Assembly (NCBI GenBank): GCA_964415885.1
Contig: CAYQCE010000010.1
Location: 12,507 to 76,506 of the forward strand
Length of the DNA: 64,000 nt
Source: CAYQCE01 sp964415885
GTDB lineage: Bacteria > Zixibacteria > MSB-5A5 > JAABVY01 > JAHJOQ01
Direction of reading: 5' to 3'
Under the pieces are notes generated by a model, which saw only the letters and a program-made list of their open reading frames with translations, did not search any database and was not told the DNA's origin. Below, in pieces: positions 32,716 through 42,480 of this stretch. Positions within the stretch are counted from its first letter, which is position 1, and every line of letters begins with the position of its first letter. A program made the position numbers and the translations under genes.

Positions 32716-35037
32716 TCAGTGTGTTACGGAGAATACAACCTCTGTCGACCTACCTTCCTTATCTATACATACGAGGCTGTGATATCCGGGTGTTGGATCG
32801 ATAAATACACGATCGGAGGCGGAGCCGGAGTGAATCAGCTCCTCGTCGAGGAACCAGTAAATTCTGTTCGTTGAATTCGAGACTGACGCTTTGAGGAGGA
32901 TTTTCTGGTATTCTGTATCTATGCCGGCCCGAATTCGATACTCGACACCATCTGACGGTGATTTGATCATCGGCGGATGATTGTCAACGATACGGGTGCA
33001 TTCGGGGCTGAGCGTTGGTACCGGCTGGATCGAGTGACCGTTTTCCCGAAGAAAACTGGCGACTTCCGGCGGCCATATTTCACAGATGATCTCTTGCGTG
33101 TGCTCATTCCGGCCGCTTTTGGAGCAAAGCCGGTATCCGGTGGATGTATCCACGAACACGGTTTGATGAACCTCGCAAAATCTCGACGGTGAGACACCGG
33201 GGATGTAGTATTCGCCAGTTGTCGAGCTGCACAGGTCAGTACAGATATGCCCGCTCGCCGCGCAGACTCGGCGACGATCGAGTCCGTCCGGTGCTTCAAA
33301 CCATGTCGATGACCTGCTCTTTTCGAGAGTGGTGATGATCGAAAACAGAATCGGCGCGGCCGCTTCCGCTCCGACCAGTTCCGGCACACCTGTGCCATCG
33401 AAATTGCCGACCCATACGCCGACCGTGTAGTGCGTTGTGAACCCAACGCTCCATGCGTCCCTCCGACCGTACGATGTACCGGTTTTCCACGCTACTTTCG
33501 GCATATCGACAGACCAGTCCCAAACGGACGGCAGGTCCGGTCGTCTCAAGTCGGTCAAAATGTCTGTTACAATATAAGCCGATTCTGCGGACAGAAGCTG
33601 TCTATCCGGCGAGGGTTCCTCGGTGAGGAGAAATCTCGGACTTGCGAAACGGCCGCCTTTTGCGAGTCCGGCATAGAGGTTAGTCAGCTCGATGAGCGTG
33701 ATTTCACCGCCGCCGAGGATGAGCGACAGCCCGTAATGCTCGAAATTCTTGTCGAGTGATCTAACCCCGGCATCCTTCAAAAGCCGATAGAAACGCGACA
33801 CGCCGACAGCGTCTTCGAGCCGCACCGCCGGCACATTCAGTGATCGTATCAGGGCGCCTCGTGCGGTGACGGGACCGTTGAACAGCCCATCGTAATTCTC
33901 AGGCGAATAGCCGGAATAGTCGACGGGGACATCGAAGAGAATGCTCTTCTCGGAAATCAAGCCACGGTCGAGGGCGAGGGCATAGATGAACGGTTTCAGT
34001 GCTGAGCCGGGCGATCGCGGTGCACGGGCGCCGTTGACCTGCCCTTCCGCTTCGCTATCGTCGAATTCGCGCGAGCCAACCAGTGCAAGGACGTCCCGGC
34101 TTTCGTTGTCTATGACAACCACCGCGCCATTTTCGATACCATGTGATAATAAGGGATCAAGCCCGGCTTTCAGCAGCCTTTCACAGAGACTCTGCAGCCG
34201 AGCGTCAACCGTGGTCTCGAGAACGACAGCTTCCGGATTTTCCAGCGCGAGGTCGGTCGAGAGATGCGGAATCTCGAATGGCAACTCGGTCCGTCTGCAC
34301 GGTATCGGTTCTGACAGCGCCTCCTCCAACTGCCTATGTGAGATTCTCCCGCGAGACTGCAGAATCTGCAATAAGTTTCGGCGAGCCTTTTCGGCGTTGG
34401 CGCACTGAAGATCGGGTCTCAGAGTATTGGGCGATTTTGGCAATGCCGCCAGAAGTGCGGCCTCACCATATGAGAGAGCGGCGGGAGGCTTGTTGAAATA
34501 GATGTATGACGCCGCCTTGACTCCGACAATGTTTCCTCCGTACGGCGCGAGGTCGAAATAGAACGCGAGAATATCATCCTTGGAGTAGTGCAGCTCAAGC
34601 TGGAGCGCCCGCAGCACCTCCTTGAATTTGGCCAAAATCGTGCGTTCCCTGGGTTCGATCAGTCGCGCAACTTGCATTGTGATGGTCGAGGCTCCAAGGA
34701 GATACGATCCCGCTCGGAGATCGACCCATGCAGCGCGGAATACCGAGAACGGATTGACTCCCGGATGATGGCGGAAGTAGCGGTCTTCGTACTGGAGGAC
34801 TGCATCGATCAGTGCAGGCGACAGCTCATCACTTCCCATGCGCATCCGCCACATCTCATCGGGCGCAAGGAAGACACGCATGATCTTTCCATGCCGATCC
34901 TGTACGATCAGTGATGAATCCGGGTAGAGGCGGTCCTCCGGCAGCGGGAATGCGAGATCAAGGATGAGAATCGCCGACAGAAGCGCGAATACCGAAAGTA
35001 GCGCCGGCCGAAGTTTTTTGAAGGAGCTTGCCCGCAT
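32716..35037 (-). CDS. pbpC: Penicillin-binding protein 1C
   Basis: A 773-residue bifunctional class A penicillin-binding protein. After one N-terminal membrane anchor (about residues 12-30) comes the GT51 glycosyltransferase domain with Glu84 in QYEDRYFRHHPGV and GASTITMQVAR. The transpeptidase domain has the SxxK box SALK (Ser345), SLN in RSLNVPAV, and KTGTSYGRRDAW. The C-terminal BiPBP_C domain, typical of PbpC, is Cys-rich (CAASGHICTDLC). It polymerises and may crosslink peptidoglycan in the periplasm. It is the last gene of an operon that starts with the alpha-2-macroglobulin; this pairing is conserved in many proteobacteria. ATG 35037 has GAGGG upstream. Confidence 0.96.
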   Translation of the reverse strand: MRASSFKKLRPALLSVFALLSAILILDLAFPLPEDRLYPDSSLIVQDRHGKIMRVFLAPDEMWRMRMGSDELSPALIDAVLQYEDRYFRHHPGVNPFSVFRAAWVDLRAGSYLLGASTITMQVARLIEPRERTILAKFKEVLRALQLELHYSKDDILAFYFDLAPYGGNIVGVKAASYIYFNKPPAALSYGEAALLAALPKSPNTLRPDLQCANAEKARRNLLQILQSRGRISHRQLEEALSEPIPCRRTELPFEIPHLSTDLALENPEAVVLETTVDARLQSLCERLLKAGLDPLLSHGIENGAVVVIDNESRDVLALVGSREFDDSEAEGQVNGARAPRSPGSALKPFIYALALDRGLISEKSILFDVPVDYSGYSPENYDGLFNGPVTARGALIRSLNVPAVRLEDAVGVSRFYRLLKDAGVRSLDKNFEHYGLSLILGGGEITLIELTNLYAGLAKGGRFASPRFLLTEEPSPDRQLLSAESAYIVTDILTDLRRPDLPSVWDWSVDMPKVAWKTGTSYGRRDAWSVGFTTHYTVGVWVGNFDGTGVPELVGAEAAAPILFSIITTLEKSRSSTWFEAPDGLDRRRVCAASGHICTDLCSSTTGEYYIPGVSPSRFCEVHQTVFVDTSTGYRLCSKSGRNEHTQEIICEIWPPEVASFLRENGHSIQPVPTLSPECTRIVDNHPPMIKSPSDGVEYRIRAGIDTEYQKILLKASVSNSTNRIYWFLDEELIHSGSASDRVFIDPTPGYHSLVCIDKEGRSTEVVFSVTH

Positions 35038-35043
35038 GACCCT

Positions 35044-35319
35044 CTATCCGAATGTGTAGTGTTTGCGGACATCCTCGAGGATGTTCCAGCGGCAGGACAT
35101 ACCCTTTGGAAATGTGACCAGGTCGCCCTTGCCCATCTCGGTCGGCTTGCCACCGTCCGGCGTGACAATCACCCTGCCCTCGAGGAAGAAGCAGGTCTCC
35201 GCCTCGTCATACGACCATGGGAATTCGCTCTTCTCCTTCTCCCATATGGGCCACTCGAATACACCAGCGTCTTTTAGCTGCTGATCTGTCGGATTGCGTT
35301 CAATCTTTATCTCCGCCAT
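35044..35319 (-). CDS. Small cupin-domain protein
   Basis: A 91-residue single-domain cupin of the EutQ/(S)-ureidoglycine aminohydrolase-like type. The core reads WPIWEKEKSEFPWSYDEAET, then CFFLEGRVIVTPDGGKP, then GDLVTFPKGMSCRW. Such small cupins bind a metal or a small ligand, but the usual HxH...E...H set is only partly present here (Glu-rich, few His), so an enzymatic role is uncertain. It lies between the alpha-2-macroglobulin and pbpC genes with gaps of 1 and 6 bases, so it is cotranscribed with them. GAGGAG precedes ATG 35319. Confidence 0.85.
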   Translation of the reverse strand: MAEIKIERNPTDQQLKDAGVFEWPIWEKEKSEFPWSYDEAETCFFLEGRVIVTPDGGKPTEMGKGDLVTFPKGMSCRWNILEDVRKHYTFG

Positions 35320-35320
35320 T

Positions 35321-38300
35321 TCAGTCTCCTCTCTTCGGCTGAACGATTGTAATCTGTCCCGATGACGCCACCGATGCTTTCATCGGGGCATACATTGCCT
35401 CCGCTCGAATCGGCGGAAGTATGAACTCGCCGGCCGTCACAGCCCGAACGGCGTAGTAGAAATGCTCGTCCTTACCCTGGGCCAGCTCACCGTACAGAAT
35501 CAGGCGATCGTCGCGAATGTCCGTGTATTGCGGTTTGTAAGTATTCCGACCGATCCATTTCATCTGTTGGCTCGATCTCAGGCGCGGATTCTCTATTTCA
35601 AAGCCGGATGGCAGCACTTCCACGACTGCGACATTGCTCAGCGGCTCATTTGGAGCCTTGAGATAGACATCCACAATCACCAGGTCGCCCTGCTCGAATC
35701 TGCCGCCGGTGATCGCATTGCCGTTCTCGTCCCGATAGACGCGCCTGACAACGATGTCATTGTCGTACTCGCGGATATTCAGGTCGGATGGGAGCCCGTC
35801 GGTTCGCCAATAGTAATAAGCTGTGCCGCTTCCGTCGATCGTGATTGTCACAGAGTCGCCCATATAGTGATCTGAGGTAAGTGACAAGCCTGTCTCATCG
35901 AACGCGTGCGCTTCACCGCCTATTACGACCGTCCCCTGGAAGTCCGTCTCTTCCTGAGTTTCGAGCGCTTTGCCGAGTGCCATCAGCGCGAAGGCATTGT
36001 CCTGCGTGGAGTACCAGCGACCGAGATCGGTCGCGCTTCGGGTAAGTTCGGATATCAGCCCAGGAATGATCGGACTTCTCGCGTCGATCCGGAGAAGCAC
36101 TTCGAGGGCAATCGCTCGGGCGCGTGTCGGTGAGTTGAAGACGCCGCCCGATTCGCGTTCCTCATCGGTGAAGGCTACATTCGCTCGTTTCGGTAGAAGC
36201 TCCCGGGCCGTTGGCTCGTCACCCGACAGCGCAAACGCCCCGGCGAGCTGATAGCGTGAGTAGAGAACCAGCTTGTCGAGCAGGTTATCCTTCAGGTAGT
36301 GCATCCTGCTTCGATTCGGCTCACCCGCAAGCGCGAGAGCATAGCAGGCGTAGACGTTTACCGTGAGCGAGCGTCCGTCTACGTTTCTCGCCGCATTCGA
36401 GAGTCTTTCGACTGCCCCCGTAGCGCGCTTGTACACACGATCCGAAACCGTGAAGTTCCTTTTTCGTGCCTCTATAAGAAAATGAGTTGCGTAGACAGTC
36501 GCCCAGTCATTTTGATAGTCGGTGGCAGGCCAGAATGAGAAGTCTCCTGAATTAGACTGCAGATTTTCGACCTTACGAATTGCTTCCTCGACGTAGTAAT
36601 CCGCGCTGTTTGTTTCGAACAGGTCAGGTTCCGCGGCTTTCGCAATTTCATCGAAGTACAACAGCGGGAATGCCCGCGACACAGTCTGCTCGAGACAGCC
36701 GTGCGGATATCGAAGCAAATACTGAAGGCTCTTCGCGAAACGAACGGTGGGGAGAGATGAGATCATCAGGTGATGAGTGTCCGTACCTGGAATGATGTTC
36801 GATGGATACATGAAAGATACAGTCTCGCCCTCCTGGATCGATCCCGAGCCGTAGTATGTTTCGTACGGTACCGGTGCTCTCACAGGAATGTCTACTGAGT
36901 ATTCGGTTGAGACTCCCGGCGCTGTAGCCCTGATTTTGAACGATGCTTTTCCGAGCGCATTCTCTGCCTCCACTCGAAAATATGCCGCGCGCTCCTCTTC
37001 GTCCGCGAGATCGATCGCGAAATTGCTGTCGATGAGCCGCACGGGTCCGTCGGCGGTAAGTCGCAAATCGACGATGGCGCTTTTGCCCGTGCCGTTGAAC
37101 ACGCTGATCGGGACTGTGAACGAATCCGTTGGGGCTATGAATCTAGGAAATGTGGGCGTCAGCACGATCGGATCGCGGACTATGACCTCGCCGTCCGCTC
37201 CTCCGAATCTGTTGTCCTGAACCGCTACGGCCATAATTCGCAGTTTGCCATTGAATTGCGGAACGTCATACTTCACAGAACCAAAGCCGCGCTCATCGGT
37301 CTGAACTATGCCGGACCAGTACGAGACCGGTTTCACTCGCCGCACTGCGCCTGGGGTCAGATGGCGCTTCCGCGCCGCCTCGACATCTCCGCCCGGTGAA
37401 CTCTGCGATGGCTCAATTTCCGGCAGAATCATGCCGTAGAGGTCCATGGTCTCGACAGAGAGACGTCGTTTGGCGAAGAAATACTCAAACGGGTCCGGAT
37501 TCTCGAAATCGGTGAGTTGAAGAATCCCCTCGTCGACCGCAGCTACAGTCAGGTGGACACTCTTGCCTCCCGCGTTACTGACGTTGAACCCGATCGGAAG
37601 CGTTGTTTTTGGACGGATCACATCCGGAAGATCGAGAGAGACTTCGAGCTTGTGATCCGCCGCACTGACATGTAACGGAGCCGCACCAAATGCGCGCACC
37701 GGCGTGTCTTTGTCGATGCCCTCAATTGACCGTATCAGGTGCACAGAAACATACACATTTGGCTTATAGCCGGCATTCACCGGAACATCGACCGTTGCCG
37801 TGTTTTCCGACATCTCCAGCACGCGCTGTTCATAGATCGTGTCGCGTTCGATTGTGAGGAGGGCTTGTCCCGGGAAGGGTGCTCGAAGCTGGACTCGCGC
37901 GGTCTCACCGGAGCGGTATTCTTCCTTGTCGAAATCAATTTCGATACGATCCGGAGATTCCATGGCCCAGGGTGAATATCCCCAGCCTGACGCGTAGAAC
38001 TCGATCGCGGACGACGCTCCAGATTCGGTTTCCCGTGCCACAATCCGGTACTTGCCGTTGTCGGTCGGAACGAAATTGAAGGCAACAGGTTCTGCTTGCG
38101 ATTGGAGCGACATCGACTTGACCTCATCTTCGATACGCTCGGATTCATAACGGTATTCTCCGCCTCTCGTCTGCCTGAGAATTGTCTGCCAGTAGACCCG
38201 GAAAATTTTCAGACTGATTTCTCTTTCGGACACTGGAATGCCGTCCGTGTCGAGAAACACTGCCTCGAACTGCGACGGCTTGTTGGGTTCCGCGTAGCCC

Positions 38301-40774
38301 TCCTCGGTTTTGCGGAGGCCGACATAACCACTCTGTGGGTGGATACGCACGCCCTCGTATTCGGTCACAGCACGGCCGCCCGGTTCGAGTACTGTGCAAG
38401 ACACAATTCCGCGCAGCGACGCAGGTGGATCGAGTCCGCCCGGTATTTTAAACTCGAAACTGCCGAGGCCATCTTCATCAAGCACGGTATCACCGAGTTT
38501 GAATCTCTGGCTTTTGAACTGTTTGCGTGAATCGAAAAACGTGAAACCTGCAAAAGCTTCGGGGGTGAACGGATAGTCTTCTATGTCGATGACAGCCGAG
38601 GCGTTTCTTCCTGAGGCGGGCGGTCCGAATAGGGTCAACGCCTCGACTCTCGCTCTCAGAGAATCTCCCGCAGAGTACTCCTTGGCATCCGTGGTTAGCT
38701 TGACCTTCATCCGATCCGGAAGGAATTCCTCGACAAGGAAATCACTACTGCCTATCTGTATTTCGTTGCCGATGCTCACCTTGACATTGTATCTGCCAGT
38801 AAGGGCGTAATCCGGTATCTGCGTTTCGAATTCGACCATTCCCTGCGAGTTGAGGATTTTTCGCTGTTCGGACAGGACTACACTTCTCGGATCCCGCACC
38901 GCGATCATCAGCGGCAACGGTTCCGGACTCGCAAGCGACGCCCCGCGGACTATCGCAGCCAGACTGACTGTCTCGCCCGGCCGATAGATATCTCGCTCAT
39001 AATATATGTGTGAGCGGTAACCGTCGCCGGTTATCTCTATTCCGCCGACATCGAAGTCGGATGTCGGTATAACTCGTCGTTCGAGTTCGAGGAACGAGAA
39101 GTCGTCATCACGTTCGGCGATCAACAGGTGGGGATCCCGTTCGCCGTAATACTGCTCGATGTTGCGGAAAATCAACAATCCATCGCGTCCTGTGGTCCTC
39201 ACGCCGAGCTTCTGGTTATTGCGACTGACCAGTGTCACTCGGACTCCTGACAGAGGCTCAACACTGTTGAGCGAATTAGCCCAGACCCAGAGGTCATTTC
39301 CGGTTTTCTTGGCAAGTAAACCAATATCAGTTGCCAGAATCCACCTTGCCTGCGATCTCCAGCGGTGCTCGAATTGACGTGCCGTGATTCTGAACATGCC
39401 ACGGTAGCCGGATTCGAACAGATGGCTGACATCCAGAGGTGTGACGACCTCCTTGTTGAACTGACGGTCTACCTGCACGACGAATTCATCGATGTTTCGG
39501 CCTACGCTCGGCAGGTTTACCTGCGAATAGTAATACGGCCTGTCGATGCCGGGATCTTCGTTGTTGAGCATGTAGGTTAGATTGTTTGAGAATACCTGAT
39601 CGATTTCGACCGCGACCGAATCGATATTGATCGTTGAGAGGCCGACATGCATATTCCCCTTTCTCGCGAGGTAGAATCCGTCTCCCACGAAATCGATCTG
39701 AGGAGGTACTTCCTTCTCGACAACAGTGATCGCACTTCGAAAGGGCCGATCGAGCGTGGAACCGTCCACCGCGCGCAGTGCCTCTGCTACTGTGACCTTG
39801 TACGTCTCACCGCTCTCGAAGTCCGCCTTGAGGTCAACATAACGGTAGTGCGGCTCGGCATGGAAATCGATTTCAGGGTCGATACTAAAGTATCCCCCGA
39901 TTCCCTCCACCTTGATTGGAATATTGAATGTCAGCCGCAGAAACGGCTCTCCGGGGCGGGTGTAGAGCGCCTCGAGCGATTCCACAACCAGACGTCCTCT
40001 TCCCGCGAGGGCGGCAGAGGTTTCATATTTGCTCGCCAAGCCGAGATTGCCTCCCGCACAGCGGATGTCCTTTTTTACTATCAGCCGGATCTCGCTGTCG
40101 TTCTCTCCGCGCTCCACTCCGCGAGCGATTATGTTGATGACCGCCGACCGCTGCTGTGTTACCACTTGGAAATCGATGCTGTTACCGTTTGCGTTTTCGA
40201 GCCTTATGTTGTCGCGTGCACTAACCGGATCAACCTCACACGAAAACTCTATCGTCGCAGTCAGGGAAGCTGTCGCGCCCCCTTCAGTATCGTAGTCGAA
40301 AGTGAAGTGAGAACCAATTATCGATAGGCGGCTTGTGTGAAAACTGAACCGATTGTTACCTTTGAGTGAGTAACCGAGATGCGATATCCTCGACCTGTCG
40401 AGGGTTATCCTGTATTCCGATGACGGTAAAAACAGTCTGTCCGGATAAAACCTCAGTTGGTTCTCGGATATCCACTGAACTCGTCCGGGAATATCCGGAT
40501 CGAATCTGATTAGATCGTTTTCGATGAGCACATTGATGAGCGAGTCCTTCGCGACAGGTTTGTCGAATACTATGGTCAGGTTTGATGATCGCTCGATTTC
40601 TCCGGATGGATCGATCAGTTCGATCTCGACTGTGCCTTCCCCGCCTCGGTCGGCCTGGTAGAGAAGCAACCCGATTACTATGATCACAATCAGAATCGCA
40701 ATTATGACATATGGAATTGTCTGACCCGACGGCGATCTGAGTTTTCCCTTTGCTGACTTTGCGTCTATTCCCAC
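35321..40774 (-). CDS. Bacterial alpha-2-macroglobulin (YfhM-like, thioester-containing)
   Basis: An 1817-residue inner-membrane-anchored alpha-2-macroglobulin. These proteins trap attacking proteases in the periplasm. One transmembrane helix (about 22-40) precedes a series of macroglobulin beta domains: MG1-type DPSGEIERSSNLTIVFDKPV, then EITGDGYRSHIYYERDIYRPG in the MG2 position. The bait-region and MG7 part follows, and then the thioester motif CLEQ (Cys1360-Gln1363) in YPHGCLEQTVSRAFP inside the alpha-helical toroid domain. The thioester is intact, so covalent trapping is expected. E. coli YfhM is a lipoprotein; this one has a helix instead of a lipobox. The start is GTG 40774, with GGGAGGA about 5 bases upstream. 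It heads the operon with the cupin and pbpC, where PBP1C may repair peptidoglycan at sites of attack. Confidence 0.93.
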   Translation of the reverse strand: MGIDAKSAKGKLRSPSGQTIPYVIIAILIVIIVIGLLLYQADRGGEGTVEIELIDPSGEIERSSNLTIVFDKPVAKDSLINVLIENDLIRFDPDIPGRVQWISENQLRFYPDRLFLPSSEYRITLDRSRISHLGYSLKGNNRFSFHTSRLSIIGSHFTFDYDTEGGATASLTATIEFSCEVDPVSARDNIRLENANGNSIDFQVVTQQRSAVINIIARGVERGENDSEIRLIVKKDIRCAGGNLGLASKYETSAALAGRGRLVVESLEALYTRPGEPFLRLTFNIPIKVEGIGGYFSIDPEIDFHAEPHYRYVDLKADFESGETYKVTVAEALRAVDGSTLDRPFRSAITVVEKEVPPQIDFVGDGFYLARKGNMHVGLSTINIDSVAVEIDQVFSNNLTYMLNNEDPGIDRPYYYSQVNLPSVGRNIDEFVVQVDRQFNKEVVTPLDVSHLFESGYRGMFRITARQFEHRWRSQARWILATDIGLLAKKTGNDLWVWANSLNSVEPLSGVRVTLVSRNNQKLGVRTTGRDGLLIFRNIEQYYGERDPHLLIAERDDDFSFLELERRVIPTSDFDVGGIEITGDGYRSHIYYERDIYRPGETVSLAAIVRGASLASPEPLPLMIAVRDPRSVVLSEQRKILNSQGMVEFETQIPDYALTGRYNVKVSIGNEIQIGSSDFLVEEFLPDRMKVKLTTDAKEYSAGDSLRARVEALTLFGPPASGRNASAVIDIEDYPFTPEAFAGFTFFDSRKQFKSQRFKLGDTVLDEDGLGSFEFKIPGGLDPPASLRGIVSCTVLEPGGRAVTEYEGVRIHPQSGYVGLRKTEEGYAEPNKPSQFEAVFLDTDGIPVSEREISLKIFRVYWQTILRQTRGGEYRYESERIEDEVKSMSLQSQAEPVAFNFVPTDNGKYRIVARETESGASSAIEFYASGWGYSPWAMESPDRIEIDFDKEEYRSGETARVQLRAPFPGQALLTIERDTIYEQRVLEMSENTATVDVPVNAGYKPNVYVSVHLIRSIEGIDKDTPVRAFGAAPLHVSAADHKLEVSLDLPDVIRPKTTLPIGFNVSNAGGKSVHLTVAAVDEGILQLTDFENPDPFEYFFAKRRLSVETMDLYGMILPEIEPSQSSPGGDVEAARKRHLTPGAVRRVKPVSYWSGIVQTDERGFGSVKYDVPQFNGKLRIMAVAVQDNRFGGADGEVIVRDPIVLTPTFPRFIAPTDSFTVPISVFNGTGKSAIVDLRLTADGPVRLIDSNFAIDLADEEERAAYFRVEAENALGKASFKIRATAPGVSTEYSVDIPVRAPVPYETYYGSGSIQEGETVSFMYPSNIIPGTDTHHLMISSLPTVRFAKSLQYLLRYPHGCLEQTVSRAFPLLYFDEIAKAAEPDLFETNSADYYVEEAIRKVENLQSNSGDFSFWPATDYQNDWATVYATHFLIEARKRNFTVSDRVYKRATGAVERLSNAARNVDGRSLTVNVYACYALALAGEPNRSRMHYLKDNLLDKLVLYSRYQLAGAFALSGDEPTARELLPKRANVAFTDEERESGGVFNSPTRARAIALEVLLRIDARSPIIPGLISELTRSATDLGRWYSTQDNAFALMALGKALETQEETDFQGTVVIGGEAHAFDETGLSLTSDHYMGDSVTITIDGSGTAYYYWRTDGLPSDLNIREYDNDIVVRRVYRDENGNAITGGRFEQGDLVIVDVYLKAPNEPLSNVAVVEVLPSGFEIENPRLRSSQQMKWIGRNTYKPQYTDIRDDRLILYGELAQGKDEHFYYAVRAVTAGEFILPPIRAEAMYAPMKASVASSGQITIVQPKRGD

Positions 40775-41069
40775 AGATTCCTCCCTCTGAACACTGGATT
40801 GACTGCATAAACATACCGTTTGTTTGTGCCGCGTGCAAACCGAAATGCCGTCAGTCTCGATCTATCTGCTGATATAACACCGATTGCAACCAGCGTGCCG
40901 GGATGAAGCGACCGTCATTCCTCGAGAATCGCGCATCAGCGTCGTCCGCGCTGTGTACAATGTGGCAATTCAGACACAATCTGGGAATCCGGAGTATAAT
41001 GAACATTGATCGGCAGCACCTTGTTTGTGATGTTAACGGTGACCAGGATATCAAGGACTGGAGAATGCG

Positions 41070-41468
41070 ATGACGGCAGACCGTAGAGAGAATATCTCAT
41101 CAGGATCGGAATGGGAGACCAAATTTGGATACAGCCGGGCGGTTCGTGTCGGTGACCATATTCATGTTTCCGGTACGACCGCAGTCGACGAGCGAGGAGA
41201 GGTGTTGCACAAGAGTGACGCATACCGGCAGACTGTCGCCATCCTGAAGCGAATCGAAAGCGCGCTCTCCGATGCCGGTGCGGAACTGCGACACGTCGTG
41301 AGGACGAGAATGTACGTGACCGACATTGCGCATGCCAGTCAGGTTGGGCGAGCTCACGGCGAGTTTTTCGGCGAGATCAGGCCCGCTTCCACACTCGTGC
41401 AAATTGTGGCTCTGGTCAGCCCCGAGATGCTTGTAGAAATCGAAGTTGATGCTTATATAAGGGACTGA
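41070..41468 (+). CDS. RidA family protein
   Basis: A 132-residue protein of the RidA/YjgF/UK114 superfamily. Classic members hydrolyse reactive enamine/imine intermediates from PLP enzymes. The core HIHVSGTTAVDERGEVLH, the RTRMYVTDIAHA stretch and the active-site arginine region EIRPASTLVQI are present, followed by EVDAYI. It belongs to the YjgF-like group whose first segment reads GYSRAVRVGD rather than the archetypal RidA one, so deaminase activity is not certain. GGAG lies 6 bases before ATG 41070. It is divergent from the alpha-2-macroglobulin gene, with a 295-base intergenic region. Confidence 0.9.
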   Translation: MTADRRENISSGSEWETKFGYSRAVRVGDHIHVSGTTAVDERGEVLHKSDAYRQTVAILKRIESALSDAGAELRHVVRTRMYVTDIAHASQVGRAHGEFFGEIRPASTLVQIVALVSPEMLVEIEVDAYIRD

Positions 41469-41544
41469 TGATTCGAGCGAAAACGGAGGGTCAACCTGCA
41501 CCGTCATCCGAGAAGCGCGGATATCTATCGGGAGAACGCGCGAG

Positions 41545-42132
41545 ATGAAGATTTGCAACGCTCTGACTGGTGTGCTGATTGCTGTCGCGATCTTTGCCTG
41601 CGGTGGCAACGGAAGCGATCGGGAAGAAACGAATGTTGATATTGATGATAAGGCCAAGGAGGCGAATATGGCAGTTGAGTTAACGAGTACCGCTTTCGGG
41701 GAGAGCGAACCGATACCGAGCAAGTACACGTGCGATGGTGAGAATATCTCCCCGCCGATGGCGTGGGATAATGTGCCGGCTGGAACGAACTCCCTCGCGA
41801 TCATTTGCGATGATCCGGATGCTCCGGGCAAGACCTGGGTTCACTGGGTGCTCTTCAACATTCCGGTGGAAGCCACAAGATTGCCGGAGGGTATTGCCAA
41901 TGCCGAGATCCTCAACAATCGCGCCCGGCACGGCGTTAACGATTTCGGTAATTACGGCTATGGCGGACCATGCCCGCCGTCCGGTTCGCACCGCTATGTT
42001 TTCAAGATCTTCGCACTCGATTCGAAGCTGGACCTGACGGGAAAAGTCTCCAAACAACAGCTCGAGAGTGCAATGCAGGGCCACATTCTCGGCGGCGGCC
42101 AGCTGATCGGCGTTTACTCGAGGGAGAAGTAG
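41545..42132 (+). CDS. YbhB/YbcL-family (PEBP) lipoprotein
   Basis: A 195-residue phosphatidylethanolamine-binding-protein-fold protein with a lipoprotein signal peptide (lipobox IFAC, Cys19) and a short acidic linker. The PEBP ligand pocket motifs are DDPDAPGKTWVHWVLFNIP and YGGPCPPSGSHRYVFKIFAL, and the fold ends GHILGGGQLIGVYSR. Bacterial members are of uncertain function; most lack a signal peptide, so the lipid anchor is a notable variation. It starts 76 bases after the RidA gene on the same strand, so the two may be cotranscribed. Confidence 0.92.
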   Translation: MKICNALTGVLIAVAIFACGGNGSDREETNVDIDDKAKEANMAVELTSTAFGESEPIPSKYTCDGENISPPMAWDNVPAGTNSLAIICDDPDAPGKTWVHWVLFNIPVEATRLPEGIANAEILNNRARHGVNDFGNYGYGGPCPPSGSHRYVFKIFALDSKLDLTGKVSKQQLESAMQGHILGGGQLIGVYSREK

Positions 42133-42480
42133 CCGGGTTTTCGATACAGCGACTCGTACGAGTTCCGTCAGATACCGCCGGCAATTGTCCGCGTGCGTTC
42201 CGGCGTGCTTCGAATCGTCCTTTGTCTATGCGGCTATACGGTCAGGTCACATCCTCCTTCGGCGAGCAGACCTGACCGAACTTCACTGCCACCCTTTTTC
42301 AACAAGTCCTTACTGCAGGAAAGACAGCCGCGCATCGCTCTCGGCTGCAATATTTACTCAGTCAGGTTCCATGAATGTCCGCTCAATCGAGCGCAGGTCT
42401 ATGGCCTTGTGTGAAACCGGTTAGAGCATCTTCAATCAGCACGGCGAACTCAGTGTCGTTGAATCTGAGAAGAAGGAAGA
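42133..42480. other. Gene-free gap with a partial repeat arm
   Basis: The 348 bases between two convergent genes hold no supported ORF. At about 42294-42308 the sequence tttttcaacaagtcc matches the right-hand arm of the palindromic element at 23853-24029, so a decayed copy may lie here. No clear terminator was seen for either flanking gene. Confidence 0.5.
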
